From Bacteroidota bacterium (GTDB lineage: Bacteria; Bacteroidota; Bacteroidia; Bacteroidales; P3), in NCBI GenBank assembly GCA_017860275.1, contig JAFNAQ010000002.1, positions 119,089-183,088 of the forward strand: a stretch of DNA of 64,000 nucleotides, written 5' to 3'. The position numbers were made by a program, and so were the translations under genes. This document shows positions 7,817 to 16,101 of this stretch, in pieces (positions within the stretch are counted from its first letter, which is position 1; each line of letters begins with the position of its first letter). Below the pieces are notes generated by a model that saw nothing but the letters and a program-made list of their open reading frames with translations, ran no database searches and had not been told where the DNA came from.

Positions 7817-7942
7817 TGAAATAGAATCTTATTTTAGCGAAATAGAATAAGGTTCTAGAAAAATAGAATAAGATTCTAGTAAAATGTAATTTGATTCTAA
7901 AGAAATGTAATTTGATTCTAGTCGAAGTAGAATAAAGAGACA
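7817..7942. repeat. Tandem repeat, six units of 21 bp
   Basis: Six degenerate units of exactly 21 bp start at 7817, 7838, 7859, 7880, 7901 and 7922, with consensus near AAAATAGAATAAGATTCTAG. Two to three units of the same repeat are in copy II (38581-38622). The minus-strand ORF that spans them (7829-8107) is an artefact of a 7-residue period. Confidence 0.75.
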
Positions 7943-8150
7943 GCAAAATATTATCAAGAAATAGAGAATTATTATCAAAATCCAGCGCACCAAATCCTCA
8001 CATTTCTCCCAAAAAACAAAGCTTTTCCCCAAAAAAACCAAAATCCCATTTCTTAAAATTAAGAGTTGAAAAATCACCCTAGTAATTACAAACTCAAAAT
8101 CGACCAATAATAAATTGTTCTTATAAATTACGCTTATTTATTAATTTTTG

Positions 8151-8158
8151 TACCTTTG
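8151..8158 (+). promoter_or_regulatory. -7 element TACCTTTG of the Kiwa operon
   Basis: TACCTTTG matches TAnnTTTG and lies 107 bases before the kwaA start, leaving a 5' leader of about 100 nt. It is immediately downstream of mosaic repeat copy I. Confidence 0.6.
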
Positions 8159-8264
8159 TGAATTGAAGAAAAGATTGATAGTAAACATAAATAAAACCAA
8201 AAACCATTTTAGTTGAAGGTTTTGTTTATTTCAAAATTAATTATACTGTAAAAGTAAGGTGAAT

Positions 8265-8888
8265 ATGAATAAAGCGAAAAGGGACAAAGTCAATAAACTC
8301 AGGAAAGAGGCACAATTTGTTTTGTTTGCAACTTCATATTTGCCATTGTTTGTTCTTATTATTCTAAAACAGATTTCAGAGAACTATTCTTATTTTCATT
8401 GGGGCGGATTAGATTTTAATGCAATAATTTTATTTATGCAAAAATTTGGTTTATCAACGATGCTACTGATAATTTCATTAATAGGTATAGCGGGATGTAA
8501 ATTGCTTTTTGAAAACTTAGAAAGACTATCTCCTAATGGAGAGAATGTTACTGTTTGTAATATAGATAATAAAAATAGTGAATCAATAGGATATATTGCA
8601 ACATATATAGTACCATTCCTTTTTCAGAGTTTTAATGGATGGTACGAATTGATAGCTTTATTTTTTCTATTGGTCATCATTTACAGAATATATATAAATT
8701 CAAACTTAATACTTATAAATCCAATTCTTAGCTTTAAGTATTCCCTTTTTGAAATTGAATACAAACAGCAAAATGGAAAATTAAAAAATGGGTTGATAAT
8801 AACGAAAGATAGGCGTTTGGAAGAAGATAGTATAATTAAAATTTATGAAATAGGCTTTAAACTATTTTACGGAAGAAACAAACAATAA
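8265..8888 (+). CDS. kwaA: KwaA-like membrane protein of a Kiwa defence system
   Basis: A protein of about 207 residues with four predicted membrane helices: around residues 19-40, 62-84, 106-124 and 129-150. A cytoplasmic C-terminal tail starts at the family-like stretch INPILSFKYSLFEIEY. In Kiwa, KwaA is the small four-helix membrane component that senses phage at the envelope and holds KwaB. The identification rests on size, topology, the NP-x-LS-x-KYSLFE-like turn after helix 4, and above all on the DUF4868 gene that starts 13 bases downstream. A GTG at 8259 is an alternative start; ATG 8265 is preferred. The primary sequence alone is less diagnostic than that of KwaB. Confidence 0.75.
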   Translation: MNKAKRDKVNKLRKEAQFVLFATSYLPLFVLIILKQISENYSYFHWGGLDFNAIILFMQKFGLSTMLLIISLIGIAGCKLLFENLERLSPNGENVTVCNIDNKNSESIGYIATYIVPFLFQSFNGWYELIALFFLLVIIYRIYINSNLILINPILSFKYSLFEIEYKQQNGKLKNGLIITKDRRLEEDSIIKIYEIGFKLFYGRNKQ

Positions 8889-8901
8889 ATACAATTACGA
8901 T

Positions 8902-9918
8902 ATGACAATAAATGAATTATTAGAGAAAATATCAGAAACAAATGTAGAGGATTCAAAACTGTATTTTATCACAAGAATACTTCGAAGTGGAGTGAAAAAA
9001 TCAGCTAAAATGATGGATAAATATATTTTTAATGTTTATCAGGTCGATATTGATAATGAGATTAGAGAATATTTGTATAATTCCACTAAAGAACAATTAG
9101 AAAATGTAATAAAAAAAGAATTTGATATGATTGACTACGATGTTATCTCTGATGATTCTGGGCATTTGTTTACATATTCCATGAAAAACAAAGCAATGTC
9201 ATTTTCTGATGTTGTTTATAATAAGCTTTCTTCTAATCCACCTAAAGTTATGAGTATTGCAGGTATTTTATCTGAAATAGAAGAGTTATGGGCATACTGT
9301 GTAGGATTTAATAACCCACAGCTATCTGATTGGATTTATACATTTAGAAAGATTCAATCAGGGAAAGTTGCAATAGATGAGAAGGAAAATAAATCAAAAA
9401 TAAAAGTAATTCAAACTCTATTTAGCACTAAAAGTCAAAAATTGGAATTGTTAAAAGGAGAAACTGTTAACCTTGATAAACAAATTGATTGTGTATATTA
9501 TGATGAAACCTTTTTTGTCATTAAAAAAGGTAGTTTTGAACATATTGTCGGTTTGCAAGATGAATTTAAGGCAGAAGCTGTCAAAGTCGTTGAAGTATTG
9601 AAAAAAACTGATATGATTACAGGTTTGGAAAAGATTGAAGAAAAAATAGAGTCAAATCCAGCAATTCACAAGAAATTGGTCAGAATATCTAGAATGGATA
9701 ATTATCAGAATATAAACGTAAAAGATATTAAAAAGATGAAAGCTGTATGCAAAAAATACGGAGATAAACTTAATATCAAAGACGGGAAGCTTTGTATTGA
9801 AGAAGAGACAGATATTGATATTGTGCTGAAGATGTTAGCTGACTATTATAAAACAGGAGATGTCACAGGAAAGGCATATGGTACTTTTGCAGGAAAAAAA
9901 ATAGACACAAAAAAATAA
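8902..9918 (+). CDS. kwaB: KwaB-like DUF4868 protein of a Kiwa defence system
   Basis: A 338-residue soluble protein with the DUF4868 pattern of KwaB: a hydrophobic strand IDCVYYDETFFVIKKGSFE in the middle (about residues 194-214), followed by helices ending in the DxxxxLKMLADYYKTGDVTGKAYG segment (about 310-330). KwaB is the cytosolic effector that binds DNA and associates with the KwaA membrane complex to block late phage replication and transcription. It is 13 bases after kwaA, as expected for the operon. The C-terminus ends in a lysine-rich tail. I am confident of the family and moderately confident of full function, since no lesion is seen. Confidence 0.85.
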   Translation: MTINELLEKISETNVEDSKLYFITRILRSGVKKSAKMMDKYIFNVYQVDIDNEIREYLYNSTKEQLENVIKKEFDMIDYDVISDDSGHLFTYSMKNKAMSFSDVVYNKLSSNPPKVMSIAGILSEIEELWAYCVGFNNPQLSDWIYTFRKIQSGKVAIDEKENKSKIKVIQTLFSTKSQKLELLKGETVNLDKQIDCVYYDETFFVIKKGSFEHIVGLQDEFKAEAVKVVEVLKKTDMITGLEKIEEKIESNPAIHKKLVRISRMDNYQNINVKDIKKMKAVCKKYGDKLNIKDGKLCIEEETDIDIVLKMLADYYKTGDVTGKAYGTFAGKKIDTKK

Positions 9919-10012
9919 TATTAAAGTTCTGAAATGCTTATTCATTATGTATCTTCAAGAATTTAAAAAGTAAATATATAAAAACTACAATAAAATATAA
10001 ATCAACAGCATA

Positions 10013-10816
10013 ATGACTGCAAGAAAATGTTTAACCGCAGCAATATTGGAAGGAATTTCTCAAATACTGGGTGATACAGAGAATGGTCTTACTGGTAGCC
10101 AAATACATAAATTTTTATTGGATTCTAATATTGATGATATTGATTCAACAAATACAAAGTGGAAAAGATTATATAGTGCTTTTGCAAATTTTCAAAATAC
10201 ACATAAGTGCTCTAATAATATTTTGAATTTTATTTCATTTGTTCTTTCTCCTGCAAGATATGTTAATAAAAAAGATGAGTTTGAAAGAATTAGAGAATTA
10301 GTTAATCAACAACTAGCATTTGCTGGGTATCTTTTAAAAGAAGATGGACAATTTAAGGAAATAGAAAAGGCTAGTATTATCTCTGATGTGCAAATAAAAG
10401 CAGATAATCTAAAAAAAGAATTAGAAAAGAGAAATGCACATTGTGAAATTTTCAAGTATTGTAAGGTTGAATTATTGCAAAATAATTATTTTCACGCTGT
10501 TTTTGAAGCAAACAAAGGATTATTTGAAAGAATAAGAGAGTTATCTGGATTATCAACAGATGGTAATACTTTAATTGAAGAAGCTTTTAGCAGTAACCCT
10601 TATTTGATAATCAATAATTTTACAACACAATCAGAAAAAGATGAACATAAAGGATTCTGTAATATTCTAAAAGGTATTTGCAGTATGTTTAGAAATACAG
10701 CATCTCATGAAGCAAAGATATTTTGGGAGATAACAGAACAAGATGCCTTGGAAGTTTTAGGAATCATATCTTATTGTCATAGAAGATTAGATAAAGCGCA
10801 TAAAATTAGAATGTAA
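10013..10816 (+). CDS. TIGR02391/Ymh-type protein, possible defence-island member
   Basis: A 267-residue soluble protein. Its C-terminal half (about 155-260) matches the Hypoth_Ymh/TIGR02391 domain: YFHAVFEANKGLFERIRE, then GNTLIEEAFS, then the MFRNTASHEAK segment and a C-terminal LGIISYCHRRLDKAH helix. Proteins of this family often sit in defence islands and mobile regions; their biochemical role is not established. The N-terminal 120 residues are less conserved and may set specificity. It lies 94 bases after kwaB on the same strand, with no terminator seen between, so it may be read through from the Kiwa promoter. Confidence 0.75.
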   Translation: MTARKCLTAAILEGISQILGDTENGLTGSQIHKFLLDSNIDDIDSTNTKWKRLYSAFANFQNTHKCSNNILNFISFVLSPARYVNKKDEFERIRELVNQQLAFAGYLLKEDGQFKEIEKASIISDVQIKADNLKKELEKRNAHCEIFKYCKVELLQNNYFHAVFEANKGLFERIRELSGLSTDGNTLIEEAFSSNPYLIINNFTTQSEKDEHKGFCNILKGICSMFRNTASHEAKIFWEITEQDALEVLGIISYCHRRLDKAHKIRM

Positions 10817-10868
10817 TCATTTATTTGAACTTTAAATAATGAATTTTATTAAAGAAAAAAATTAGAAA

Positions 10869-11537
10869 ATGTCTTACAATCCTAATATTCATCATCGGCG
10901 GAGTGTTCGTTTGAAAGGTTATGATTATTCTTTTGAGGGGTTATATTTTATTACGGTTTGTTGTCAGGATAGGGTTTGTTGGTTTGGGGGTATTGAAGAG
11001 GGAAAAATGGTTTTGAATGATGTGGGGCTAATGATTGATAAATGGTTTTATGAATTGGAAAATAAATTTCATGATATCAAATGCCACGACATGGTAATTA
11101 TGCCAAATCATATTCATTTTATTGTTGAAAATATTGGTTCACCGAAAATTGTTACATCGACGGCGACACCACCCGTAGGGGCGAACCTGCGTGTTCGCCC
11201 AACAAATAATGTTCACCCAACAAATTTTATTCCCCCAATTGAAAATATTCAATCAAATGAATTTGTACAATCAAATAAACATGGCGAAAATATTCAGGGC
11301 GAACACATAGGTTCGCCCCTACGAGGGGTTATTCAATGGTTCAAAACAATGACGACAAATGAATATATTCGTGGGGTAAAACAATTGGGATGGGAATCTT
11401 TTGATGGGAAATTATGGCAACGTAATTATTACGAACATATAATTAGAAATGAAAAATCGTATTTGCGTATTGCCCAATACATAAATAATAATCCTGAACA
11501 TTGGAAAGAAGATAAAATGTTTGAAGAAATGAAATAG
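10869..11537 (+). CDS. REP-associated tyrosine transposase (RAYT, Y1_Tnp/HUH family)
   Basis: A 222-residue single-strand DNA transposase of the REP-associated group. It has the HUH pair in VIMPNHIHFIVE (about residue 76-87) and the C-terminal catalytic region LWQRNYYEHIIRNEKSY with the active tyrosine, then NNPEHWKED. The usual N-terminal RAYT start, RRSVRLKGYDYSFEGLYFITVC, is intact. The middle (about residues 98-155) is a low-complexity Asn/Pro-rich insert encoded by DNA that contains two REP-like hairpins in inverted orientation (11174-11200 and 11297-11323). RAYTs are domesticated enzymes thought to move REP elements. This one has candidate REP partners at 7515-7630 and 38344-38367. Confidence 0.88.
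   Translation: MSYNPNIHHRRSVRLKGYDYSFEGLYFITVCCQDRVCWFGGIEEGKMVLNDVGLMIDKWFYELENKFHDIKCHDMVIMPNHIHFIVENIGSPKIVTSTATPPVGANLRVRPTNNVHPTNFIPPIENIQSNEFVQSNKHGENIQGEHIGSPLRGVIQWFKTMTTNEYIRGVKQLGWESFDGKLWQRNYYEHIIRNEKSYLRIAQYINNNPEHWKEDKMFEEMK
11174..11323. repeat. Inverted pair of REP-like hairpins inside the RAYT gene
   Basis: Arms at 11174-11200 and 11297-11323 are inverted copies matching at 25 of 27 positions. Each arm is itself a hairpin: GGGCGAAC and GTTCGCCC separated by six bases, flanked by the GTAGGG/CCCTAC tail. Both are translated in frame (GANLRVRPTN and GEHIGSPLRG). This is the layout of a BIME-like REP doublet, here captured within a coding region. Confidence 0.85.
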
Positions 11538-11540
11538 GCA

Positions 11541-11574
11541 AAAAAAAAGAGAGCAGGGTTGCTCTCTTTTTTTT
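11541..11574. terminator. Bidirectional terminator between RAYT and YfhO genes
   Basis: AGAGAGCA (11548-11555) pairs with TGCTCTCT (11560-11567), preceded by eight A and followed by eight T. It can therefore end transcription of the RAYT gene on the plus strand and of the YfhO gene on the minus strand. Confidence 0.85.
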
Positions 11575-11589
11575 ATTGTAAGGTTTTCG

Positions 11590-14211
11590 TTATTTCTTTT
11601 TGTTAGCTGGTTGAGTTGGTGTAGTGGTTTTGTTTTTGCGGTTTTTGTAGATTGGGTAGAGGATAGGTAGTAGGATTATTAGGCAGATTAGGATTGAGCC
11701 TAAAAGGGAGATTAGGTTGAAGGTTTTGTATGTGCTTGATTCAAGTTTAAACTCTACAACATGTTTTCCAGCAGGAACATTTACCCCGCGAAGAATATAG
11801 TTTGCTCTAAAGTATGGAGTTTCTTTACCATCGATATAACATTTCCAATCCTCTGCATAGTAGATTTCTGAACATACTAAGATACCTTCTGTTGTTGAAG
11901 AAGTTGTGTACTTAAGGTATTCAGGATTATTATCCGCTGCTTTTTCAAAAACAACGCTTGCATTTGGATCAGCTTGAGCAATAGGTTTTGCAATGCCTTT
12001 GAATTTTACATCAACAATAGCAACCTTTCTTGGATCAAAATTATCTAGCTTAAGTATTTCCTCGTTAGCATCCCTAGCCCAATCGATTGTTGGCACAAAC
12101 CATGCAGCACCACAAGCCTCAGAGTTTTGAATAGCAACACCTTGTCCTTTTTCACCTAAAGGTAAAACAAAGTATTTTGCATCAAGCATATTAAGCACTC
12201 CGAAATTGATTGGAGGTATCTGTCCTTTGAATTGGAAATAAAGCTGACGTAATTGGTTTGTTCTAATCTTAGAGGTATCCGACAAATCGTTTTGAACATA
12301 GTTTTGGTTTGTCATGTAGAAGTCGATAATATCTTGGTAACGTTGCAATTTTGCACCATGATAACCACCAATTGAAGGGTGGAAATAAGATGTAGTTGCA
12401 TCGTTAAAAGTATTTACAGACATATTATATACCCTGTAATGATTTACCTTGTTTTGCTCGTTAAGTTTATATATCTCTTCATCGGCAGGAGTAGCAAGTA
12501 TTGCAGTTTCTTGAGAGCGTTTGAAATTTGTTTCTGTAAGGTAACGTTTGTCAACACCCCAAAGGTCAAACAATATAAGTACCCCAAGAATAGCAACAAT
12601 AATATTTGATTTCTTTAGCTTATCGGTAGCAAATAGGAATAATGAACCAAAGGCAAAAGCAATCAAAAGGAATGAACGCCAAGAGTCAGACACAAACAAG
12701 GCTTTTCTATCGTCGAATAATGCTTGAATATAACTTGAACCCAACCATTGATTAAATACGTCGTCTTTCGATGAAGAAAAACTTGCAAACATCTCTGGCA
12801 TAATTGCACAAAGTAGAGTTATGCCTCCAGCAATTCCACCGGCGATAAATAATGATTTCTTTCTTTTCTTTGCGTCTAAGTCTTGAGAAAAGAATTCCTT
12901 AAGCCCTAGAAATGCAGCAATAACTAGAGTAACATTAGCCAAAACCAAGGCCATCGATGGTGTTCTGAATTTATTATAAAGAGGTAGATTATAGAATAAC
13001 CACTCGTTTATCGCCATAAAATTATTACCCCATGAAAGGATAAATGATATAATTGTTGCACCAAGTAACCACCAACGCTCTCTTCCTTTAAGTAAAAGGA
13101 ATCCAAGAATTGCTAAGAAGATAACTATTGCACCAAAATAAACTGTGCCAGCAGTAAATGGTTGTTCTCCCCAATAGGTAGCACCAACATATTGATTAAC
13201 TACTTGATTTACATTAGGGTCTTGTCCTTTTGCAGGGGCAACACTTTGGGCTGTGCGTATTCTGTTTTCAGCATTCTTTTCCCAACGTTGGTCTGAAGAC
13301 CCTCCTCCACGTGCATCAGGTATAAGTACTGACATTGATTCTCCAACGCCATAGCTCCAACCATATGCGTAGTCGATAGTTAATCCTTTATCATTCTTTG
13401 TTTGAGTATCTCCTTTAGGTTTAATGGTTAATTCAGAACCACCTCTCATTGTGTGAGCAACGTATTCTTTATTAAGCATTAACTGTGCAGATGTAGGCAT
13501 AATTGATATTAATGCCCCAACTATTAATATACCTACACCAATTAAAAAGTCTTTTACTTGTTTATCCTTTATTGAATAAATAAAATATGTTAGACCAAGC
13601 ACTACGCCCGCAATCATTGTGTAGTAGGTAATCTGTATGTGATTGAAATAGATTTGAAGTGCTAGTGAAAAAATAAATATGGCAGAACCACTTAGGTATT
13701 TCTTTCTAAAGACGAGAATCATACCACCAAGAATTGGAGCCATCATCGACATAGCCCAAGCCTTTGTTATATGCCCAACTTCGATAATTATTATATTGTA
13801 AGATGCCAGTGCAAATGAAATACCTGCAATTATTCCTATCCATGGAGAACCTCCAAGGGCTACAATAAAAACATAGAAACCCAACATATATAGGAATACT
13901 ATACCTAAGTTTAGTTGAAAACCCCATAATTTTAATGGTGCACTTAAAGGAATAAGAACATTATTTGTGCTTGGAGATTGAATTTGGTAAGATGGCATTC
14001 CTCCAAACATTGAGTTTGTCCATGAAGCAGCCTTGCCAGTGCTTTCCTTATAATCAATAAGCTCCTTTGCTCCTCCCTTAAAATTCATCATATCGCTCTG
14101 TTGAAGCTCAAGACCTTTTAGGATAGGGGAGAAATAGATAGCACTTATCACAATAAATATGGCTATTGCCATAATATGTGGTAAGAATTTTTTAAGATAG
14201 TTTTGTTTCAT
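11590..14211 (-). CDS. YfhO family multi-pass membrane protein
   Basis: An 873-residue inner-membrane protein of the YfhO family (PF09586), with a short N-terminal anchor, a large number of membrane helices through about residue 530, an extracytoplasmic region, and a final membrane helix near residue 840 followed by a basic tail. Such proteins resemble GT-C glycosyltransferases. In Firmicutes YfhO adds sugar to lipoteichoic acid; in Bacteroidota the acceptor is unknown. It is the last gene of a minus-strand run rhomboid - USP-like - DUF4834 - YfhO, starting 11 bases after DUF4834. A bidirectional terminator lies just past its stop. Confidence 0.85.
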   Translation of the reverse strand: MKQNYLKKFLPHIMAIAIFIVISAIYFSPILKGLELQQSDMMNFKGGAKELIDYKESTGKAASWTNSMFGGMPSYQIQSPSTNNVLIPLSAPLKLWGFQLNLGIVFLYMLGFYVFIVALGGSPWIGIIAGISFALASYNIIIIEVGHITKAWAMSMMAPILGGMILVFRKKYLSGSAIFIFSLALQIYFNHIQITYYTMIAGVVLGLTYFIYSIKDKQVKDFLIGVGILIVGALISIMPTSAQLMLNKEYVAHTMRGGSELTIKPKGDTQTKNDKGLTIDYAYGWSYGVGESMSVLIPDARGGGSSDQRWEKNAENRIRTAQSVAPAKGQDPNVNQVVNQYVGATYWGEQPFTAGTVYFGAIVIFLAILGFLLLKGRERWWLLGATIISFILSWGNNFMAINEWLFYNLPLYNKFRTPSMALVLANVTLVIAAFLGLKEFFSQDLDAKKRKKSLFIAGGIAGGITLLCAIMPEMFASFSSSKDDVFNQWLGSSYIQALFDDRKALFVSDSWRSFLLIAFAFGSLFLFATDKLKKSNIIVAILGVLILFDLWGVDKRYLTETNFKRSQETAILATPADEEIYKLNEQNKVNHYRVYNMSVNTFNDATTSYFHPSIGGYHGAKLQRYQDIIDFYMTNQNYVQNDLSDTSKIRTNQLRQLYFQFKGQIPPINFGVLNMLDAKYFVLPLGEKGQGVAIQNSEACGAAWFVPTIDWARDANEEILKLDNFDPRKVAIVDVKFKGIAKPIAQADPNASVVFEKAADNNPEYLKYTTSSTTEGILVCSEIYYAEDWKCYIDGKETPYFRANYILRGVNVPAGKHVVEFKLESSTYKTFNLISLLGSILICLIILLPILYPIYKNRKNKTTTPTQPANKKK

Positions 14212-14222
14212 AATGTATTTAA

Positions 14223-14450
14223 TTATTTATTATTATCTTCTTTATCTTCATCTTTATAATACTTTCTTATCGATGGATGTAATTTGCCTGTATAGTATTT
14301 AGTTTTGTTTTCAAATAGTCTTGGATTCTCTTTCTTTAGCTTTTCTTTATATCGATTTATCTTAAACTGAGTAACCTTAGGTATAATAAAAGTAGTGAGT
14401 AGCCTAAACACTAAATAAAAAACAATAAGACCTCCAATTATATCTATCAT
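14223..14450 (-). CDS. DUF4834 family small membrane protein
   Basis: A 75-residue protein with one N-terminal membrane helix (about residues 3-22, IDIIGGLIVFYLVFRLLTTF) and a basic, Lys/Glu-rich cytoplasmic tail. This matches DUF4834, a small family found in Bacteroidota. The start overlaps the end of the USP-like gene by one base, so it is translationally coupled. The function is unknown. Confidence 0.75.
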   Translation of the reverse strand: MIDIIGGLIVFYLVFRLLTTFIIPKVTQFKINRYKEKLKKENPRLFENKTKYYTGKLHPSIRKYYKDEDKEDNNK

Positions 14451-15292
14451 TATTCACAAAGTATAAATAAATCTTCTCTAGGGTTAACAAAAAGGATAGG
14501 GATATTCTCCTTATTTGGAATTGTCTTATATTCATTAAGACCAAAAAGAGTATTAGTCCAATCTTTATTCTTAGTTGTTTGACAAATTACCAATGATGCG
14601 TTTTCTTCTTTTGCAAACTGTATTGCTTGGTGGTCTACAAAGGTTTTTGTATTCTCAGAATCAAAGTAATTGTAATTAAGCGAAAAGTTATTAAACATCT
14701 TTGCTGCAAAAGCAATATTGAACTTTAGTTGTTTCTGAAAATATTCATCCTTATACTTATGATAGTAAATAGTTATCTCGCTTTTTGCAAATCTTCCAAA
14801 ATAAGATGCCCAAAGAACCTTTTCTTTCGATTCTCTAAAGTTTTCGAGAGTCAGGATTATATTATCAAAATTTAGTGGGTTTTTATTTTCTATACTGTCT
14901 ACGAAATATGCAATTCGAGATGTATATAGATTGTCTAATAATATTTTAGGGCTGTTTGCCTTATTCTTTGCATTTGCATCAACTGAAGTAATAAGCAATA
15001 CACCAGAAAGGAAATGAGGTATATTATTTAGAATTTCTCTTGTAGAACCTTCTATTGCACAATATGAGTGAAACGGGACTTCAGAGATTGAAGAGTTGAT
15101 TGATTGAAGCTTAAGCTCAGCCTCTTGAGTAGAAATATTAGTATATTTTGGGTCTGAAATATGTAGAAGAATCAATCCCTTGTCTAAAAGTTTAGCAAAG
15201 GCAATTGAATTATCAACTATAGCTTTTGTGTTTTCTAAATCAGTTAGATAAGCTATAACGAATTGATCTTTTATTTCTTTCTTCTTTTCCAC
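14450..15292 (-). CDS. Universal stress protein-like protein
   Basis: A 280-residue cytosolic protein with two diverged halves, each with the order strand-helix-strand of the UspA fold (first half FVIAYLTDLENTKAIVDNSIAFAKLL...LILLHISD; second half ending SLVICQTTKNKD...PILFVNP). The canonical G-2x-G-9x-G-S/T ATP loop is not evident, so nucleotide binding is doubtful. Tandem USP proteins of this size are common in Bacteroidota. It starts at the stop of the rhomboid gene (one-base overlap) and overlaps DUF4834 by one base, showing a tight operon. Confidence 0.6.
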   Translation of the reverse strand: MEKKKEIKDQFVIAYLTDLENTKAIVDNSIAFAKLLDKGLILLHISDPKYTNISTQEAELKLQSINSSISEVPFHSYCAIEGSTREILNNIPHFLSGVLLITSVDANAKNKANSPKILLDNLYTSRIAYFVDSIENKNPLNFDNIILTLENFRESKEKVLWASYFGRFAKSEITIYYHKYKDEYFQKQLKFNIAFAAKMFNNFSLNYNYFDSENTKTFVDHQAIQFAKEENASLVICQTTKNKDWTNTLFGLNEYKTIPNKENIPILFVNPREDLFILCE

Positions 15293-15990
15293 TAAAAACG
15301 AAGTTTACCTTTACGCCAAAGCATTATTAAAATAAATCCTGCTAGGGCACCTCCAAGATGTGCAAAATGTGCAATACCATCGCTTGTTCCAACAACTCCA
15401 TTAAACAACTCTAAGGCAATATATCCTATTACAAACCATTTTGTTTTTATTGGTAAAAGGAAATAAAGATAGATATAATCGTTAGGAAACATCATTCCGA
15501 ATGCAAGCAATAATCCAAATACTATTCCTGAGGCTCCAACGGTATTTATCTGATTTAAGTATTCTCTTACAGGTATATTATCTATTCCTGTACTTACATG
15601 AGTATATACTCCAGAGGCAAGGTCTGAATACATAAAGTAATAGGTTATCTCTTGCGTTAAAGCAGCTCCAAGACAAGCTGTTGTGATAAAAAATATAAAC
15701 TTCTTTGCACCCCAAATATTCTCAAGTGTATAGCCAAACATCCAAATAGCAAACATATTAAAAAATAGGTGATTGAAATTGCCATGTACAAAGGCATAGG
15801 TAATATATTGCCAAAAATGAAAAGTGTCTGCTTTGTAGAAGTGAAGACCAAAGATAGATGCTAAATCTATTCCCTTTAATCGAAGAACATAGGTAGCTAC
15901 AAAAACTATAACATTGATTATAAGAAGATTCTTACAAACTGGAGGAAGAAAACTAAAATTTCTTGGACTATACTGATTATTATAACTCAT
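15292..15990 (-). CDS. Rhomboid family intramembrane serine protease
   Basis: A 232-residue, six- to seven-helix membrane protease. The catalytic serine is S154 in NTVGASGIVFG and the catalytic histidine is H211 in HFAHLGGALAG. The oxyanion-side HGNFNHLFFNM motif is at 69-79. All key residues are present, so it should be active. It cleaves membrane-anchored substrates within the bilayer; substrates are unknown. It is the first gene of the minus-strand run down to YfhO, with a consensus -7 element at 16022-16029. Confidence 0.92.
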   Translation of the reverse strand: MSYNNQYSPRNFSFLPPVCKNLLIINVIVFVATYVLRLKGIDLASIFGLHFYKADTFHFWQYITYAFVHGNFNHLFFNMFAIWMFGYTLENIWGAKKFIFFITTACLGAALTQEITYYFMYSDLASGVYTHVSTGIDNIPVREYLNQINTVGASGIVFGLLLAFGMMFPNDYIYLYFLLPIKTKWFVIGYIALELFNGVVGTSDGIAHFAHLGGALAGFILIMLWRKGKLRF

Positions 15991-16021
15991 AGTTTATTTA
16001 ATTTTTTTACGCTAAAGTGAG

Positions 16022-16029
16022 CAAAGTTA
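16022..16029 (-). promoter_or_regulatory. -7 element TAACTTTG of the rhomboid-YfhO operon
   Basis: On the minus strand this reads TAACTTTG, a match to TAnnTTTG, and it lies 31 bases upstream of the rhomboid start codon. Confidence 0.65.
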
Positions 16030-16101
16030 CAAAAAATATAAGAAACCTATATATTTCAAAACATAATTACATAAAATAGATTGTTTCACTATATCGTTAA
16101 T

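Larger units (their letters stand above)
7338..8062 (+). repeat. Long mosaic intergenic repeat, copy I
   Basis: This non-coding stretch of about 725 bp is collinear with copy II (38158-38741) and, inverted, with copy III (56564-56982). It begins with TTTTAACTAAAA (7338-7349) and ends with ATTTCTTAAAATTAA (8048-8062), sequences found at the same ends of copies II and III. Inside, in order, are a region like II around ATAACATTGTGTAGGTTTTG, REP-like hairpins (7515-7540, 7607-7630), several ATCCCTGATTTT hairpin arms with the stem CTCCCTGACTTT/AAAATCAGGGAG, the 21-bp tandem repeats at 7817-7942, then GAGAATTATTATCAA and the right end. It lies between the transketolase terminator and the Kiwa genes. 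No credible reading frame is present. Confidence 0.75.

Noticed and set aside
7338-8062. CRISPR array
   Set aside because: The repeats at 7817-7942 are contiguous 21-bp units with no spacers, and no cas genes are present.
7829-8107. 92-residue ORF on the minus strand
   Set aside because: It covers the 21-bp tandem repeats, which create a 7-residue period (LESNYI/LESYSI); no start signal, no neighbours, and the DNA is homologous to non-coding repeat II.
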